Shown: positions 37,788 through 49,845 of the stretch, in pieces | Numbering within the stretch: position 1 is the stretch's first letter | Layout: each line of letters starts with the position of its first letter | Assembly: GCA_019614645.1 (NCBI GenBank) | Contig: JABWDB010000003.1 | Coordinates: forward strand, 19,801,001-19,865,000 | Reading direction: 5' to 3' | Origin: Stratiolaelaps scimitus | Lineage: Eukaryota > Arthropoda > Arachnida > Mesostigmata > Laelapidae | Length of the DNA: 64,000 nucleotides | Made by a program: the position numbers and the translations under genes | Notes under the pieces: model-generated | Seen by the model: the letters and a program-made list of their open reading frames with translations, nothing else | Database searches by the model: none | What the model was told of the DNA's origin: nothing

Positions 37788-40700
37788 GACGGCAAAGCAA
37801 CCCTTTTCCTTTGAAACGAATTAACAACCTACATAATTTAGGGCATTCCCCATATCTTAACCATTCAAGAGGTTACACAGGGCCACCCAGCCGTTTCAGC
37901 TTATATCGAGTGTTGAACTACGTTATTTAATGGATTTATTTCCCTTGCACTTGTCTAGATAATTTATGTATACAAGGTCCAGGCAAAGTGGTGTGTATTT
38001 GCTGTAAAACCATTTGTTTTAGCTTGGTCTCATGTACTTTTACGACATGACTATGTCACTATGTCACTTTCCAGCTTGACCTAAACAATCAATGCATTTT
38101 GTCACCTCTCATCAGCAGCACACGTGTTTCTCCACCCAGTCCATCTAAACTGCCAGCTGGTACCCACTCTGCGCGGGCGGGGGGATTTCATTTAAACAAA
38201 TCAGTAATTACGTATGCGCAAAATGAGTCACCGTTATCATTAGAGATCCCAGCCTCTTCTTTCTCTAGTTAGCTCTCTGCTTCCCTGCTACCATTATGAC
38301 GTTACGAGCCGTCACCGACTAACAGCTAACTGCGGGACACAACATCGTGGGGGTCTGGAGAGGATGTGGACATTTTCCGGCTTAACCGCGCCCACTCCGT
38401 GGGCACGCGTATAATTCGCCTAACGTCAGGCGCGGATCAACGCAGGAGCAGATCTGTCCCCTCTTCTCGAGCAGCGCCATTGTCGTCTCATGTATCATGC
38501 AACATCCGCTTTCCTCCTATGAAGACCCTATAGATCAGCTATACGCGCTGCGCTAGTGAACAGAATAACACGCGATATCTATCGTCAAATAATGAATAGG
38601 ACGACAATGACGCGAAGCTTCGTACAGTATCCACTACGATTGCACCCTCGAGCTGTTTACATATACGATTGCCTATTGTCATTTATATACCAGACACTTC
38701 GACTGGCAGCAGCAGCAGCAGCAGCAGAAATACTGAGAAACAAACAGCATTATTATGGTGGCCGGCAGGGGCTGATGGGGGTCCGTTGATTATTTTGTAT
38801 TTTCTCTAGCACATGCCTTGCAATATTGCAGCAGCTCGCGTCGCGCTTCGTTCGAGGCCGTCGAGTTGTGCTGAACGCTCTGGTCATTTGTATTATATGC
38901 AATGGGAACAAAATCGATACGGGCGAGTGTGTGAGAGAGAGAGAGATACAGAGATACGAGAGAAGGAGGGGCAACGACAAAACGAACTAGTCCAAGCGAT
39001 CGAACTCAACAAAAGAATGAAAAACCAAACAAACTGCCCTCATGTGCGCATAATAGAATTCAATGGAATTGGCTAGAATTTAGCGAAACGAGCGGGCGCC
39101 AAACAGGCGGATTGTTGCCGCCGTGACGTCCTTGCCATCGCCGCTGGCATTCATTACTGCCACCGCCACAACCACCACCATCACCAGCATCATCATCAGG
39201 TCCGAGGCTGTGGGCTTCCTACCATCATCATAGTGCTGGCCTGTGTGTTGTACCTCTATTTGTCTGTTTGTCAGCCTGAGTGAATGCCTGACCGTCCGTG
39301 CTCATACAACTGTGCATGTGCGTCTAGGCTAACAGTTGAGTCGATCTCGATTTTCCGAGATACACTCAACAGAGAAGCAGGTGCCACGCCGACCAGCCGA
39401 CCGAGTGGCCACTGGAGCTAGCAGTAACAGTATTATCTGCAGATGTTCTCAACCATGCCACTAGATGGCGGTCCGCGACTCATCCCACTCTAGCGCTGGC
39501 AAAACAAGTTCAGCAGTAGCAGCAGCAGCAGCAGTAGTAAACATCGAAATAGCCAAGGAGTAAAGCGGTCGTTCCGTATCGCCGTCACAGATTCTCCATC
39601 ATCCGTCACCACGAACTAACACCCTCTCTGGTTATACCAGCCTCGATCCAGCAATCCTCGCTCAGTCGTTCTCTCTCTCTTTCTCTCTGTCCCGTTGGCC
39701 GTCATTGTGGTGTGGTGTGGCGGGCGACTGCTGATGAAAGCACGTCTCGATTACTACCCGCCAGTTGCTATTTATTTGTGCTGGAAGCCGAACTGCGGCG
39801 GGGCGGCCTTGCTGCCGCTTTTGTCACCGTACGATGTTACGTGACGTGCGCCGGCTGCGGCGGTGGCGGCCGAAGCAAGCGTAGAAGTAGGATAGAATCG
39901 GACAGCGGCAACGCCGGGCTCTGCTCTCCTCTCCTCAACAGCGTCTCGCTACCACATACGCTTGCATCTTCCAGCGAACCAATAGACAGCGGCGGCGGCG
40001 GTGGTGGCCGCCGTCTCCGTCGACGGCAGCGGCGGCGGAGATCCCATGAACGCCGATTCGGTCGTGTGCGAGCTACGAGCGCGTTCCGTGATGACTGGTT
40101 AACGCATAGAGCAAGCCTGAGATGTTGAGACGCTTCGGCCGTGCGCGTGTCTCTATGTGTTTAGCAGCAGCAGCAGCAGTAGCAACACTAGTGAACGTTG
40201 CCATCTCCCGCTCTGCTGTTGCTGGTGTGTCTTCTTCCCTCGCGTACGCTTCCTCCTCCCCAAGCAGCAGCAACCACCACCACCAAGACTGACACAGTCG
40301 GTCGATCAGTTGCTTGGTCCATCGCAGCGGTTGTTGCCAACTCTGCCTTCGCGCCTGTCTCCGCTTCTATTGAGCGACGATACTGGCTGTATGTGATTTG
40401 CTACGGCTGCCGTTGCGCTGCCTGGGGTGGCGATCGCGATTGCCCTCGCCCACGACGGCGAACGCCCGCCGACGAGGAACAAATGGACGGAAAGGCAAAC
40501 GAGAATGGGGAAGTGAGTTTTACACGATGCTGTTGGAACTGCTGACTGCATCAAACGGCAGCAGCAGCAGCGGCAGCAACAACAGCAGCAGTAGCAGCAG
40601 CAGCAGCACTTATTCATCCAGCGCTTGCAGCTACTGCTGCTGGTGCTTACCTCCACTATATGCCACCACGGCTACTACTACTACTACAACCACTACTACA

Positions 40701-41691
40701 ACAACAACCACCAGACCTAAGGCTGTCTATGCTGAGCTACTCTTGTGTTATATATATATATATATATATGATAGTGATGTGATTGATCTGTAATTCTGCT
40801 GGGTGCTCTGCGCTGTATGATGCGGCGATCGTTGTGCTGCGGCGACTGCAATACATAGCGAAGAATTGCACTCGATTTTACTACAGCGTTTCTGGCAGTG
40901 TTTCTTGTGTGACCGATTGTTCGTGCTGCTGCTGCTGCTGTTGTTGTTGCTGCTATTGCTCTTATTCCTTGTTGCTCTTATTCGCTTGCCGTGATCGTGG
41001 CAGTGGTAAAGAGGGTGGTGGTGGTGGTGGTGTTCGAGAGCAGGGCGCCCGTCTTGAGGAGCATTGAGGCCCTCAAAACGCACCCTCCCTGTCTCGAGTT
41101 GCGTGCACGACAGGGACAACTTTAGGCTCCCTTCAACTGAACAACTGGCCAAACGATCATGAGCCAAAGGTAATAACAACACTAACAATTGCAACAATAA
41201 CAACAAACAAGAACTCGATGAAATAAGCAACGTGTGAACGAGAGATGTTAGAAATTATTTGTTGTATATCTACACAATATGGCATCGCGTGCCTTACGTC
41301 AACGGAAGAACGCAGTAGAATCCTGTTTGGATATTCGGTGTTTACCTGCTTTTGCCTCAGCTGTGACCATGTTTAGTAGAAGAAGAAGGTGTAGTTCTTC
41401 CCTTAGGTGATTCTTTCTATTTGTACCGATGTTGTATCGTCGACACCATCACGGCTCTGCTGCGGAGGGATGAACCTGAGATATACCTTGTTGGAGACTG
41501 TTTTATGATGAACTATGATGAACATGACGGTGCAGGTATCAACTCGAGCAAGATACACTGACAACAATCACTCGAACGTCAGTAACTGTCGTTTGCATAG
41601 ATAGTAAGTGATAGGCCCGAGTACCTCCCGTGGGTCGGGTCCGACTTCACTTTAACTTACGAAATGATTACACCCAGGTTGAACTAGGCTG

Positions 41692-41728
<37 letters not shown>

Positions 41729-41954
41729 CGAAATAAAGGCAGGCATTAGAAGCTGTCTGTATCAATTCGTTGTAGCATTCGCGCTTTTCCCAGTATCGAC
41801 AAGCGTGTGTGCTATGTGCCGCTTGGATCTTCCCGTCCCCAGCAACAACCTTGAACACGAAGTGAACATGCAGCTGTCTTAGAATCAGGAAAGAAATCCG
41901 ACAATCCACCCAGTAAAATACTACGACAACAACAGCAACAACACCAGAGACCTC

Positions 41955-41994
<40 letters not shown>

Positions 41995-44400
41995 GATAGT
42001 GTATTACATATTGCAATGGGGTATTTGGCGAGCGAGCGGAAACGTGCCCTGTTTTGTGTGAAGCATTTTCGGATTTTGCGCTTGTCGACGACGAACACCG
42101 ATCGATTGATTGACTTGATGATCCAATCCGGCTGAACGGTTGCGTTGCTGATGTTTATTTGTGCTGAGCGGCGGCGGCGGCGGCACGGCCACATGCCTAG
42201 GGAACAGCAGTGAAATGTGATGCGATGAGGTAGGGCACGTCATCGGTGAGTGAGGCCATCATCGACGAACGATCGAGGATTGAACACGCCAACTGCTGCT
42301 GTTGCCGCCTCTTCGACTGCTGATGATGCTGATACTGGTGACGCTGATTATGTTGCGTAACTCGTTCACCCCTCTCTCTCTCTGGCTCCGTCTTAGTCTC
42401 TCCCACGCTTAAGAGAGCGGCTGGCTCGCTGCAACGGCGGCGGCGACGGCGGCGGCGGCAGCAGCGGGAAAATTCACGGCAAGGACGAGGGCGCTGAAAG
42501 GAGATGGCCGCAGACGGAGAACAGTTGCTTGCCACATTGGCTTTGTGGCAAGAAACACTTTCTATATATATATAGATTTTTTTTGTTTTTTTTTCCCAGT
42601 TATTGTAATTATAAGCGAACCATCTCCGGCTTTCAACTTGTTTCCCACTGTCGATACCTTTGTGTGAGAGATGGTTGAAACACAACTCACCGACGTATGC
42701 CGATAGGGTTAAGTCAATCAAAGGCCAGAATTTGCTGAAGCCCTTTCTGATTGTGAGCAGGACAAGCAACCATATATGCATACATATGATCGCACAAAGC
42801 CGAGCCGCTGCTTTAGACAAAAAAAACCCTGATCGGCAGACGGCTGTCTCAGACATCGCGACTTCGGACGATGGACCGTTGGTCGACGAGTTCTGGACTG
42901 CGTAGTAGAGATAAGAACGGTGAAAGAAGTTGCGACTTGCGGCGGGGTCATTGTATTGTCGTTCGCTGTGGTGTGTACATTATGCCGGATTGCGTCGGCT
43001 CGAGTGAGTTTGGTGGATGCGTTGAAGTTTGTTGTGTCGCATAACTATGACGGATTAAACAACCAGATCCGAGAGAATCCGCTCTTAGAAAAAGAATCTT
43101 GAAATTCACGTACCGTGCGCGATCTACGCCATTCCTAATCTCGGGAACGCCTATAAATACAACAATAATACAGGACCGTATCGATGAGTTAGGCAAAAAA
43201 TAACTGAGCAGATATTTCAGACAGATCATCCATCTATCGTATTGACTTAAGAAGAATATATCTCCCATACTATATAATATGGAGAACTATTCTTATCGTT
43301 TCGTCGTGGAGTTCTACATAACCTAACCCGACCACCATATCGATATATGACTAGAACCAAAACAGGCCAGGTAGTACAGCTTGAGATCGATCACTATCAA
43401 GATTGACGATTGCACCCTGTCTTGATTGGTAATTCCATATAAATGTGTCAGTAATATTACTCACAGTCGATCTTTATGAAACATAGTCGCTTAAACGTAT
43501 ACACACCCTAGTTGTTCAATAACTGAGATATCTATTATATATTGAGACAGCTGATAAATATATAGATTACAGCCTACGTCGCTCTAAAGGATACGACTGC
43601 CGGTCTGTGACATCCAAGAAATATAGTTTTTATAATAATACTAATAATAATAATTATAGCTGATATATTGATTAACTTCTGATTTAGGCTTCATCCAGCT
43701 ATTGTATGTACAAATGGGTGTTAGGTATGTCTCTAGCACAATTTGTATGCTCTACCCTGGTACGATTATAATTCCAAATTATATTATTATTATTATTGCA
43801 TACGTTACATCAACCGGTTGCAGAAAAAGGTTGTTGTATACTGTAGTAGCACTTGACGTTGATCGTGTTATTAATATGACGCAGGAATAATTTCCCTCGT
43901 CGATCTAATGCATCCGCTTTTGCTTTCATCAGTAACAAATTTCTGGTGTTACTTCGGCCTGCCACTTTATCGATTCGAATGTTGCTGAACGCTATTCAAT
44001 TCAATTTAATTCAAGCTCATTTTGGTAACATTCATTAGTACAGCTATGCTATGTAGTAGTCAAAAGTGGGCTCTCAGAACAGCAGCACTAGCAGCAGCAA
44101 TGAGCGTCAAGAAGGCAAAATACAACACTGCGTTTCCGTAAATAGGTCAATCGTTTAAATGTCACTATGATTTATTTTCTTTCTTAATCTAAGGACAAGC
44201 AACCGCTTTCATGCAAGTGGCTTATGAACTAACCACGAGCAACATCTCGGCCTTCGTCATCGCTCTCATATCGGGGACGGTTAACTATGCAAACGGTCAC
44301 ATAGAACCGCTAACCCGTTTCAACAACTCTAGTAGAGCTTTATGCGACAAAGACAAACCGCGACTGTAGGGTATGTGGACAGGGTAAATATGGTTCGCGC
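37788..44400. other. Gene-poor, triplet-rich and partly GC-rich region
   Basis: No gene is supported. 39.1-40.5 kb is notably rich in CG and CGG/GCC. CAG/CTG or CAA runs lie at 38707-38728, 39512-39537, 40163-40185, 40558-40606, 40925-40965, and an ACT/ACA run at 40673-40712. (GA)n tracts are at 41697-41722 and 41956-41989. Long open frames here are low-complexity reads of these repeats on both strands. The composition would suit a CpG-rich promoter and 5' UTR of a gene whose coding exons I did not see. Confidence 0.45.
41956..41989. repeat. (GA)n microsatellite
   Basis: About 17 GA units. A similar tract of about 13 units lies 230 bases away at 41697-41722, separated by unique sequence. Confidence 0.9.
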
Positions 44401-44481
44401 TGTTTGCAATATGGCTCCAATCCCTGCCATTTCCAATACTGCGTATGTCAAGGTTAGTTAGCCTTGCATTGTGCAATTCAG

Positions 44482-44905
44482 AGACATGTATCCATTGAGT
44501 TCGTTAGAGCGCGTTGTCATGCACGTTGTTAGAAGCCTTCGAGAAGGCCAGAACGATATTAGCACCAATATAGATGAACAGTTATTATACCATCGTATTG
44601 CTATGTCGAAGTGTATGCTGGGCTATGAGAAGCTGGACGGATTAGCCGATAATTTTCACGTAGCTCAAAGGGCTCCTCTGAGATGACGATTTGTCAATCA
44701 ATGTCCACTTCACCTTTTGGTTGGCATTCACGTCCTTATAGAATTATTCATTTCTTGACCTGAACATTGAAGAAAAACAACCAACCGCTCAACCATCGGG
44801 AATCTTCGAAACTGTCGAACTTGAAGTGGACTCGCATGACTTCGAGAAACGTCAGAAGCAAAAATCAACCACTTCGCTTTCTGTTGATATCGAACAAAAC
44901 GCAGT
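44482..44905 (+). other. Two candidate coding exons upstream of the zinc-finger gene
   Basis: Exon 44482-44659 follows an AATTCAG acceptor and encodes MYPLSSLERVVMHVVRSLRE and a stretch ending KLDGLADNFH before a GTAGCT donor. Exon 44742-44905 follows CTTATAG and encodes NYSFLDLNIEEKQPTAQPSG and ends near SLSVDIEQNA at a GTACGT or GTGTAC site. The junction between them is phase 0 on both sides with an intron of 82 bases. They may be the amino-terminal part of the zinc-finger protein or a separate gene. No domain is recognised. Confidence 0.4.
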
Positions 44906-45055
44906 GTACGTCTAAATGCAAGTCCTCTGAAAACCTCTGCATTAGCTTGTTGAGTTGGACCGTGCTATGAACGCGAGCAGCTAAAAACGGGTCATGAGAA
45001 ACCATCAGCCTGTGTCGCTATATTCATTACCTTGATGTTTTTTTATGATGTGTTG

Positions 45056-45060
<5 letters not shown>

Positions 45061-45088
<28 letters not shown>
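45061..45088. repeat. (TA)n microsatellite
   Basis: About 14 TA units between the candidate upstream exons and the zinc-finger exons. Confidence 0.9.
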
Positions 45089-45091
<3 letters not shown>

Positions 45092-45876
45092 ATATTGTAC
45101 GCTGGGCCTATTTCTTCAAACTTATCCGCAATTCGATATTAACAATATAAATTTCACAGCTCGGACAGGCGAATAACTAAGCCAAACGCGTCCAGCTCGT
45201 ATATTGATGCTGTTCCTGACTGTCGTGGAATGGCTATTATCAATAGTTGGAAGACAGATCAACGAACACGAACGCCCTGTGGCAACTTAGCCTAGTGGCT
45301 CTATTGGCAACATCAGCCACTCACCACATCATCGCTGATATTCGAGGCACTCAATTTGGCCTCTGAATTCGGATGTGCGCTCAGGTCATGCCAGTTGAAG
45401 CCGCAATCTCCGAGCGAGTATCAATTCTATTGGAATGAATAATTCGATATCTGCAAATCAACAAGGGTGCAGCAAAGGTTTAGCCTCCTGTTGTTGCGGA
45501 AACCATTTAGTTAACTCATGTGCTGAGGTGAGTGAAACTCGACATCATGACACGAGGACTTTCGCTGCCCGTGTGAACGAGAAAGGGCCATGTTGCGTAG
45601 GGAATTTCTATTCCAAAGTATAGGTATAGAATGACAAGGTCAACCGAGGAGGCGGGCTATATACGGGCACAGCGTGTCCAATTGAAGGGTTAGCTTCGAA
45701 CATGAGGTTGAGATGAGAGCACGCTGAAGGTCAATGCAACAAACTGAACTGCCTTGCCGGCAACAAATCCAATATGAGCCCCAAGTGAGATCCACATAGA
45801 CATGTAGTCTGCGTAGGCATGCCTTGCGGGTGATGATAATCTCTACGCGATTCTTCTGTGATTCATGAACTTGCAG

Positions 45877-46202
45877 ATGGACGTGACCCGCAACGTGGTA
45901 AGCGACACTCCCCATCTATTTTGCATCACCCAGATTTACCCTTCACGCAAAGATTCGTCTCAACCGCAACAGCTTCAGCCGCAGCCGCACTTTAAGCAGG
46001 TGCAACTTGCTACAGATGAACCAAAGGTTCGCTCGACACCGAAGCATTCGCCCTTTTTCCCTGTCGGTAGTGATGGAGAAGAGATGACTTATAGGGTGAG
46101 AATATATTTGTTCTGGTGGAAGCCGCTATTATTATTATTAGTAAGATTATACTGTTATTATTATCATGTCATATCACGCGTTCTAGCACGTGTTTTATCC
46201 TA

Positions 46203-46237
<35 letters not shown>

Positions 46238-48988
46238 TTTGTAGACAGGAGAACTGGATTTAAAACTCACCATTTTTCTCTCTGACATTGTGTCCAGAAC
46301 ATCTTTTTTTTCCTTTTTTGGAGCTGACAGGCCTCAGCTCTTAACCTTTTAGGTATTACCATGAGGACCTGTCGGGGCCACCTTTGCTTATTCTCTGCCT
46401 TACTCGTACCTGACAAGAATATCTACAAATGTCCAGAACATTTGTAGATATTCTGGTGTACGAATATTATAATAGAATCGAGATTGTGCTCGCACCACTT
46501 CTACATCGTTTCTTCGTATCATAAAATGAAATTATGTCACCCGATTTTCAGCCAAGCAAGTCCGCAACATCCTTTGGTGCTACCAGTCGAATGGTTTACG
46601 GCTGTCATCTCTGCGATGCCTCTTCAACCTCGGCAGTACAGCTCAACTTTCATCTGCAGAGGGTAACGAACTTCATGACTCAGCAATCCTATAGTTGATA
46701 TTGGTTATATATGGTTTCTTGTTTGTTGGGATTACGGTGACGCCTAGCCTTCGGGAACGTATAACGCAAATGATTCAGTTGTAATTCTCTTCTACATGAT
46801 AATAGATGTATCAGCTGATGATTTTTAACTGGCAAAATCTTGGCCAATCCAAATGGACAATAGAAAGTATACTTCGAGTCTCACCTGAGTACGGTTCATA
46901 CTGCTTAGCAGTCGGGTATTACCGAGGTCTTCGCGCCGTAGAAGGGCAACAGTTGGGCGTCTGGAAAATAGGTTGTCGGATATTCTTAGCAAATTGGAAT
47001 TGTATGTAAATAGCTATGCTTATTTGAATGTTGCCTAACCCGAACGCAGAGTCTGGCAGGTCAACCAACAATCAGTCGTTTGAATCATGAGATTGCGTGT
47101 GATTTAAATTTTGTCGTTTCCTAACAGGCACACCAGTTGTATCCATGTGCTGAATGCAAGCTCCTGTTCCAAACACGCGATTCGTTATCGTCGCACGAGC
47201 TGATGCAGCATCGGGGACACTTCCCGTGCGAGTTCTGTGGCAAGGTGCTTGAGACTCACCGAAAATACATCGGACATCGAAAAAATCACCGCACTCAGAA
47301 CAGCTGGTAGGCAATCTGTTCGGGGCGCGCCTTTCTGTTCGATTTTTAGGCCCTCGAATAGGTATATGTAAATGCGACAATACGGTCACAGCAAAGCTTG
47401 CTGTGATTAGCAGTTATCATCGATCACCATATCGACACTGGATTACACCAAGGTGTACGCTAAAGTCTAGTTTAGAAGAAAAATCCCTCCAGATTTAAAA
47501 GAAGTGGCTGTGCCAATGGAAAAGTTGAAGCCGATCCTGCCAACCGAGCTATGAGCCTATTTTGTTTTCCCTCAAACTCACGCATTAACCTACTCTAAAC
47601 CTACTTTTGACCCTTACCTTTAAAAAAATTATAATAAAAACCTTGTACCATCCTATGCAATCGCTTCCGTCAGAAAGCCGTTAGCCACTTTTACCGAATG
47701 CGAACCGAGACCTCAACCCGTGAATTGATCTTTGTTTCTGCCTACCCTTTGGCTATCGTTCGCTTGTTTCGGTAATGTTCCAGTTGTTACTATTGCGGTC
47801 TCAGCGTAGCGTCGAAGGACGATATGACCGCGCACATCGATCGAGTTCACCCATCACGGCAGTTTACGTGTGCGCTTTGTGATTACACCCGGACGTTTCC
47901 CTCTCGCTCGGATCTTCTCGCTCATCGGAGAGAATGTGCCCTCGATCCGTTGCAATGCCGCGTCTGCAAACAGTTCTATCAGACGGCCGAGGAGCTTCTC
48001 AAACATTCGGAGTACCATACGACGCAGCAACTGTACTACCATTGCGAAATTTGCGGAGAGGTATTCACTCTGATATACACGAAAACGCAAAGACACAACA
48101 CACACACACGTATTTCGATGAAGAACTTAAGTCGAACCAAATGATGTGCAAAGTGCAGAATATGGCAACGGTTCTGGTGTACTCGTAAAATGGCTTAAGA
48201 TTATAGGTCGTATCTCTGCATGTCGCTCACTATTATATGTTGAGCAGTGACTTGCCCGATCGGAAAATTCTTAGCTCACGAACCGACAGAAGGCAAAGAC
48301 CGAAGGTCTCTTTATCGCTCGAGCCCGGTGGCATGATGATGGTGCATTCGTGCAATCGGAGGAGTGCAATACGTAGGCGCACGGATTCGATCCCCACCGT
48401 TGCACATTTGCCTTCAGAGGGGTTGTCCGTCTTATGAAGCAATGCCGAAAGCCGTTGTACCGTGGACGTTGTTAAATGTTGACTGCGAGGCAGCTCGAAA
48501 AATGGACTCACTTACACTCACTTAGAATAAACCGCCATTGGATTAAATCGTTAGCGGACCACGTTTAACATAGTCCCTTCTCTCCACCGTAGGTGACGAT
48601 CGCCGCACCACTGCTGCAACGGCATCTCCGAGAGGTCCATGACTGCAGCTGTCCCGACGCCCTAATCGAGACGTTCGCAATGACCATGCCTCGCGTACAG
48701 GAGCGACAGAAGGAGGGCTATCGACCGGAAGAAGCACGAAAACGGATGACCGATTTCGTCCTGATGTCGAAGCGGATAACAATTAGCATCACCCGAGGGC
48801 CACCTGCTGACGGCGTTGTTGCAGTTCAGCAACAGCAGCAGCAATCGAACTCGAAAGCATTAGCTACAAAAGCGCATGCTCAAGGCACTTCCGTTCCGCA
48901 AGGGAAAGGCCAGTTCCGTAGGTCACAGGGTGGCCAAAAGGCTGCAAAGCGTCCTCGTGTCGAAATCATCAAATTGACATCGTCCTAA
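45877..48988 (+). CDS. C2H2 zinc-finger protein, seven fingers (5' end unresolved)
   Basis: Probably a nuclear DNA-binding protein. Exons are 45877-46095, 46552-46662, 47128-47306, 47784-48060 and 48593-48988; phases 0, 0, 2 and 0 agree. The first exon encodes a Q/P-rich stretch ending GSDGEEMTYR. Finger 1 (CHLC...HLQRAH) is split by an intron between its two histidines. Fingers 2 and 3 (CAEC...HELMQH, CEFC...HRKNH) share the third exon. Fingers 4 to 6 are CYYC...HIDRVH, CALC...HRREC (a C2HC variant) and CRVC...HSEYH. Finger 7 (CEIC...HLREVH) is again split, after CGE. Spacing is C-x2-C-x12-H-x3-5-H/C throughout. The tail has a Q run and a basic end (AAKRPRVEIIKL) that could be a nuclear localisation signal. 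The in-frame ATG at 45865 precedes the first exon, but upstream exons are possible. No orthologue is named. Confidence 0.8.
46205..46234. repeat. (TA)n microsatellite
   Basis: About 15 TA units in the first intron of the zinc-finger gene, just upstream of a dispersed repeat copy. Confidence 0.9.
46326..46454 (+). repeat. Dispersed repeat fragment, copy 2, with adjacent perfect hairpin
   Basis: TGACAGGCCTCAGCTCTT and ATTACCATGAGGACCTGTC at 46326-46373 match the inverted stretch at 9998-10043. Just downstream, AGAATATCTACAAATGT (46416-46432) and its exact reverse complement (46438-46454) form a hairpin with a five-base loop; pairing continues imperfectly outward (CTCGTACCTGAC against GTGTACGAAT). 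Together they look like the end of a foldback element. All of it is intronic. Confidence 0.6.
48326..48399 (+). mobile_element. tRNA-SINE-like fragment, copy 2
   Basis: A 74-base stretch starts CGGTGG and ends CCACCG, which could pair as an acceptor stem, and carries GGATTCGATCC, close to a B box. It shares TGGTGCATTCGTG, CGGAGGA and ACGTAGG blocks with 19695-19768. The T-arm does not pair well, so it is not a working tRNA. It lies in the last intron of the zinc-finger gene. Confidence 0.55.
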
Positions 48989-49334
48989 ACACCGCCGGTC
49001 TCTGTGCTCGGACTACCGGTGCACGTGGGTAGGTTCGAGCCGATCCTGTTTCGTCCAACACCCGTGTTCATTTTCCACGGTTGCAGTTGACGACAAATCT
49101 GTCATCCCTGTATATAGCGTTTGTTGTTTCGCGTCATACAGCCTGCGGGCTGTGGTAGAAAGCAATGGACACGTGTTACCGTGAGATGTAAAGGCTGGGA
49201 CACCCCAGCAGTCGTGGACACAGATGTGTGTTCACGCTTTCAAACTCCAGATAGTGCTACAGGTGCATTGTGGTTAACATTTAATATTTATAGATGTCCC
49301 TTGTTATACGCCCTGTTGGGTCCCCTGTTCCCGT

Positions 49335-49367
<33 letters not shown>

Positions 49368-49845
49368 TTCTATCTGAGTTGCACACCATAGGTGTTGTTT
49401 AGTCGCTATTAAGCGCTTTGTGTTTCATAGCATTGTGCCACTTGATGCGACACTTGTGACCTGCAATGTTTCCTTTGTCAATACAGAAGCGACGAGCTGT
49501 ACAGCACCCTCGGAACAGAGCAGTATCAAGCATTATCTCAGATTTAAACCGATTTGAATTAAACTGGTGTTCTGGAGCGAAGCATTTGAAAGGGCTATAT
49601 AATATCAATATTGCAGTACCACACATACACACACGTTACTATTATCATTCATATACCTATCTGATGTAAATCTCCTGGAGAGAACTCGTATAGCCGCAGC
49701 ACACATCTGACGTGTTAAGGTATTAATGCTGTAAATTAAGTTAGTCCGTTGGGCAGCTGGCTTTGCCAATCAACCGCTGACGTATCTTGATTCGGATCAC
49801 GGCAGGTACTAACTCTGCTGCTGCTGCTTCTGCTGCGATTTGCAG
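48989..49845. other. 3' flank of the zinc-finger gene
   Basis: It probably holds the zinc-finger 3' UTR. A (CA)n/(TA)n tract is at about 49337-49370. No AATAAA is obvious close to the stop. Confidence 0.4.

Noticed and set aside
39712..40793. Several overlapping open frames of 115-138 residues
   Set aside because: They read CAG/CGG/ACA runs in different frames and strands, without any domain or consistent splice pattern.
42197..42856. Minus-strand open frame of 219 residues
   Set aside because: Composition is low complexity (Arg, Gln and His runs) and no homology or start context supports it.
44401..44481. Exon ending AAG before GTTAGT, joined to the exon at 44482
   Set aside because: The intron would be 29 bases, too short to splice, and the phases do not match.
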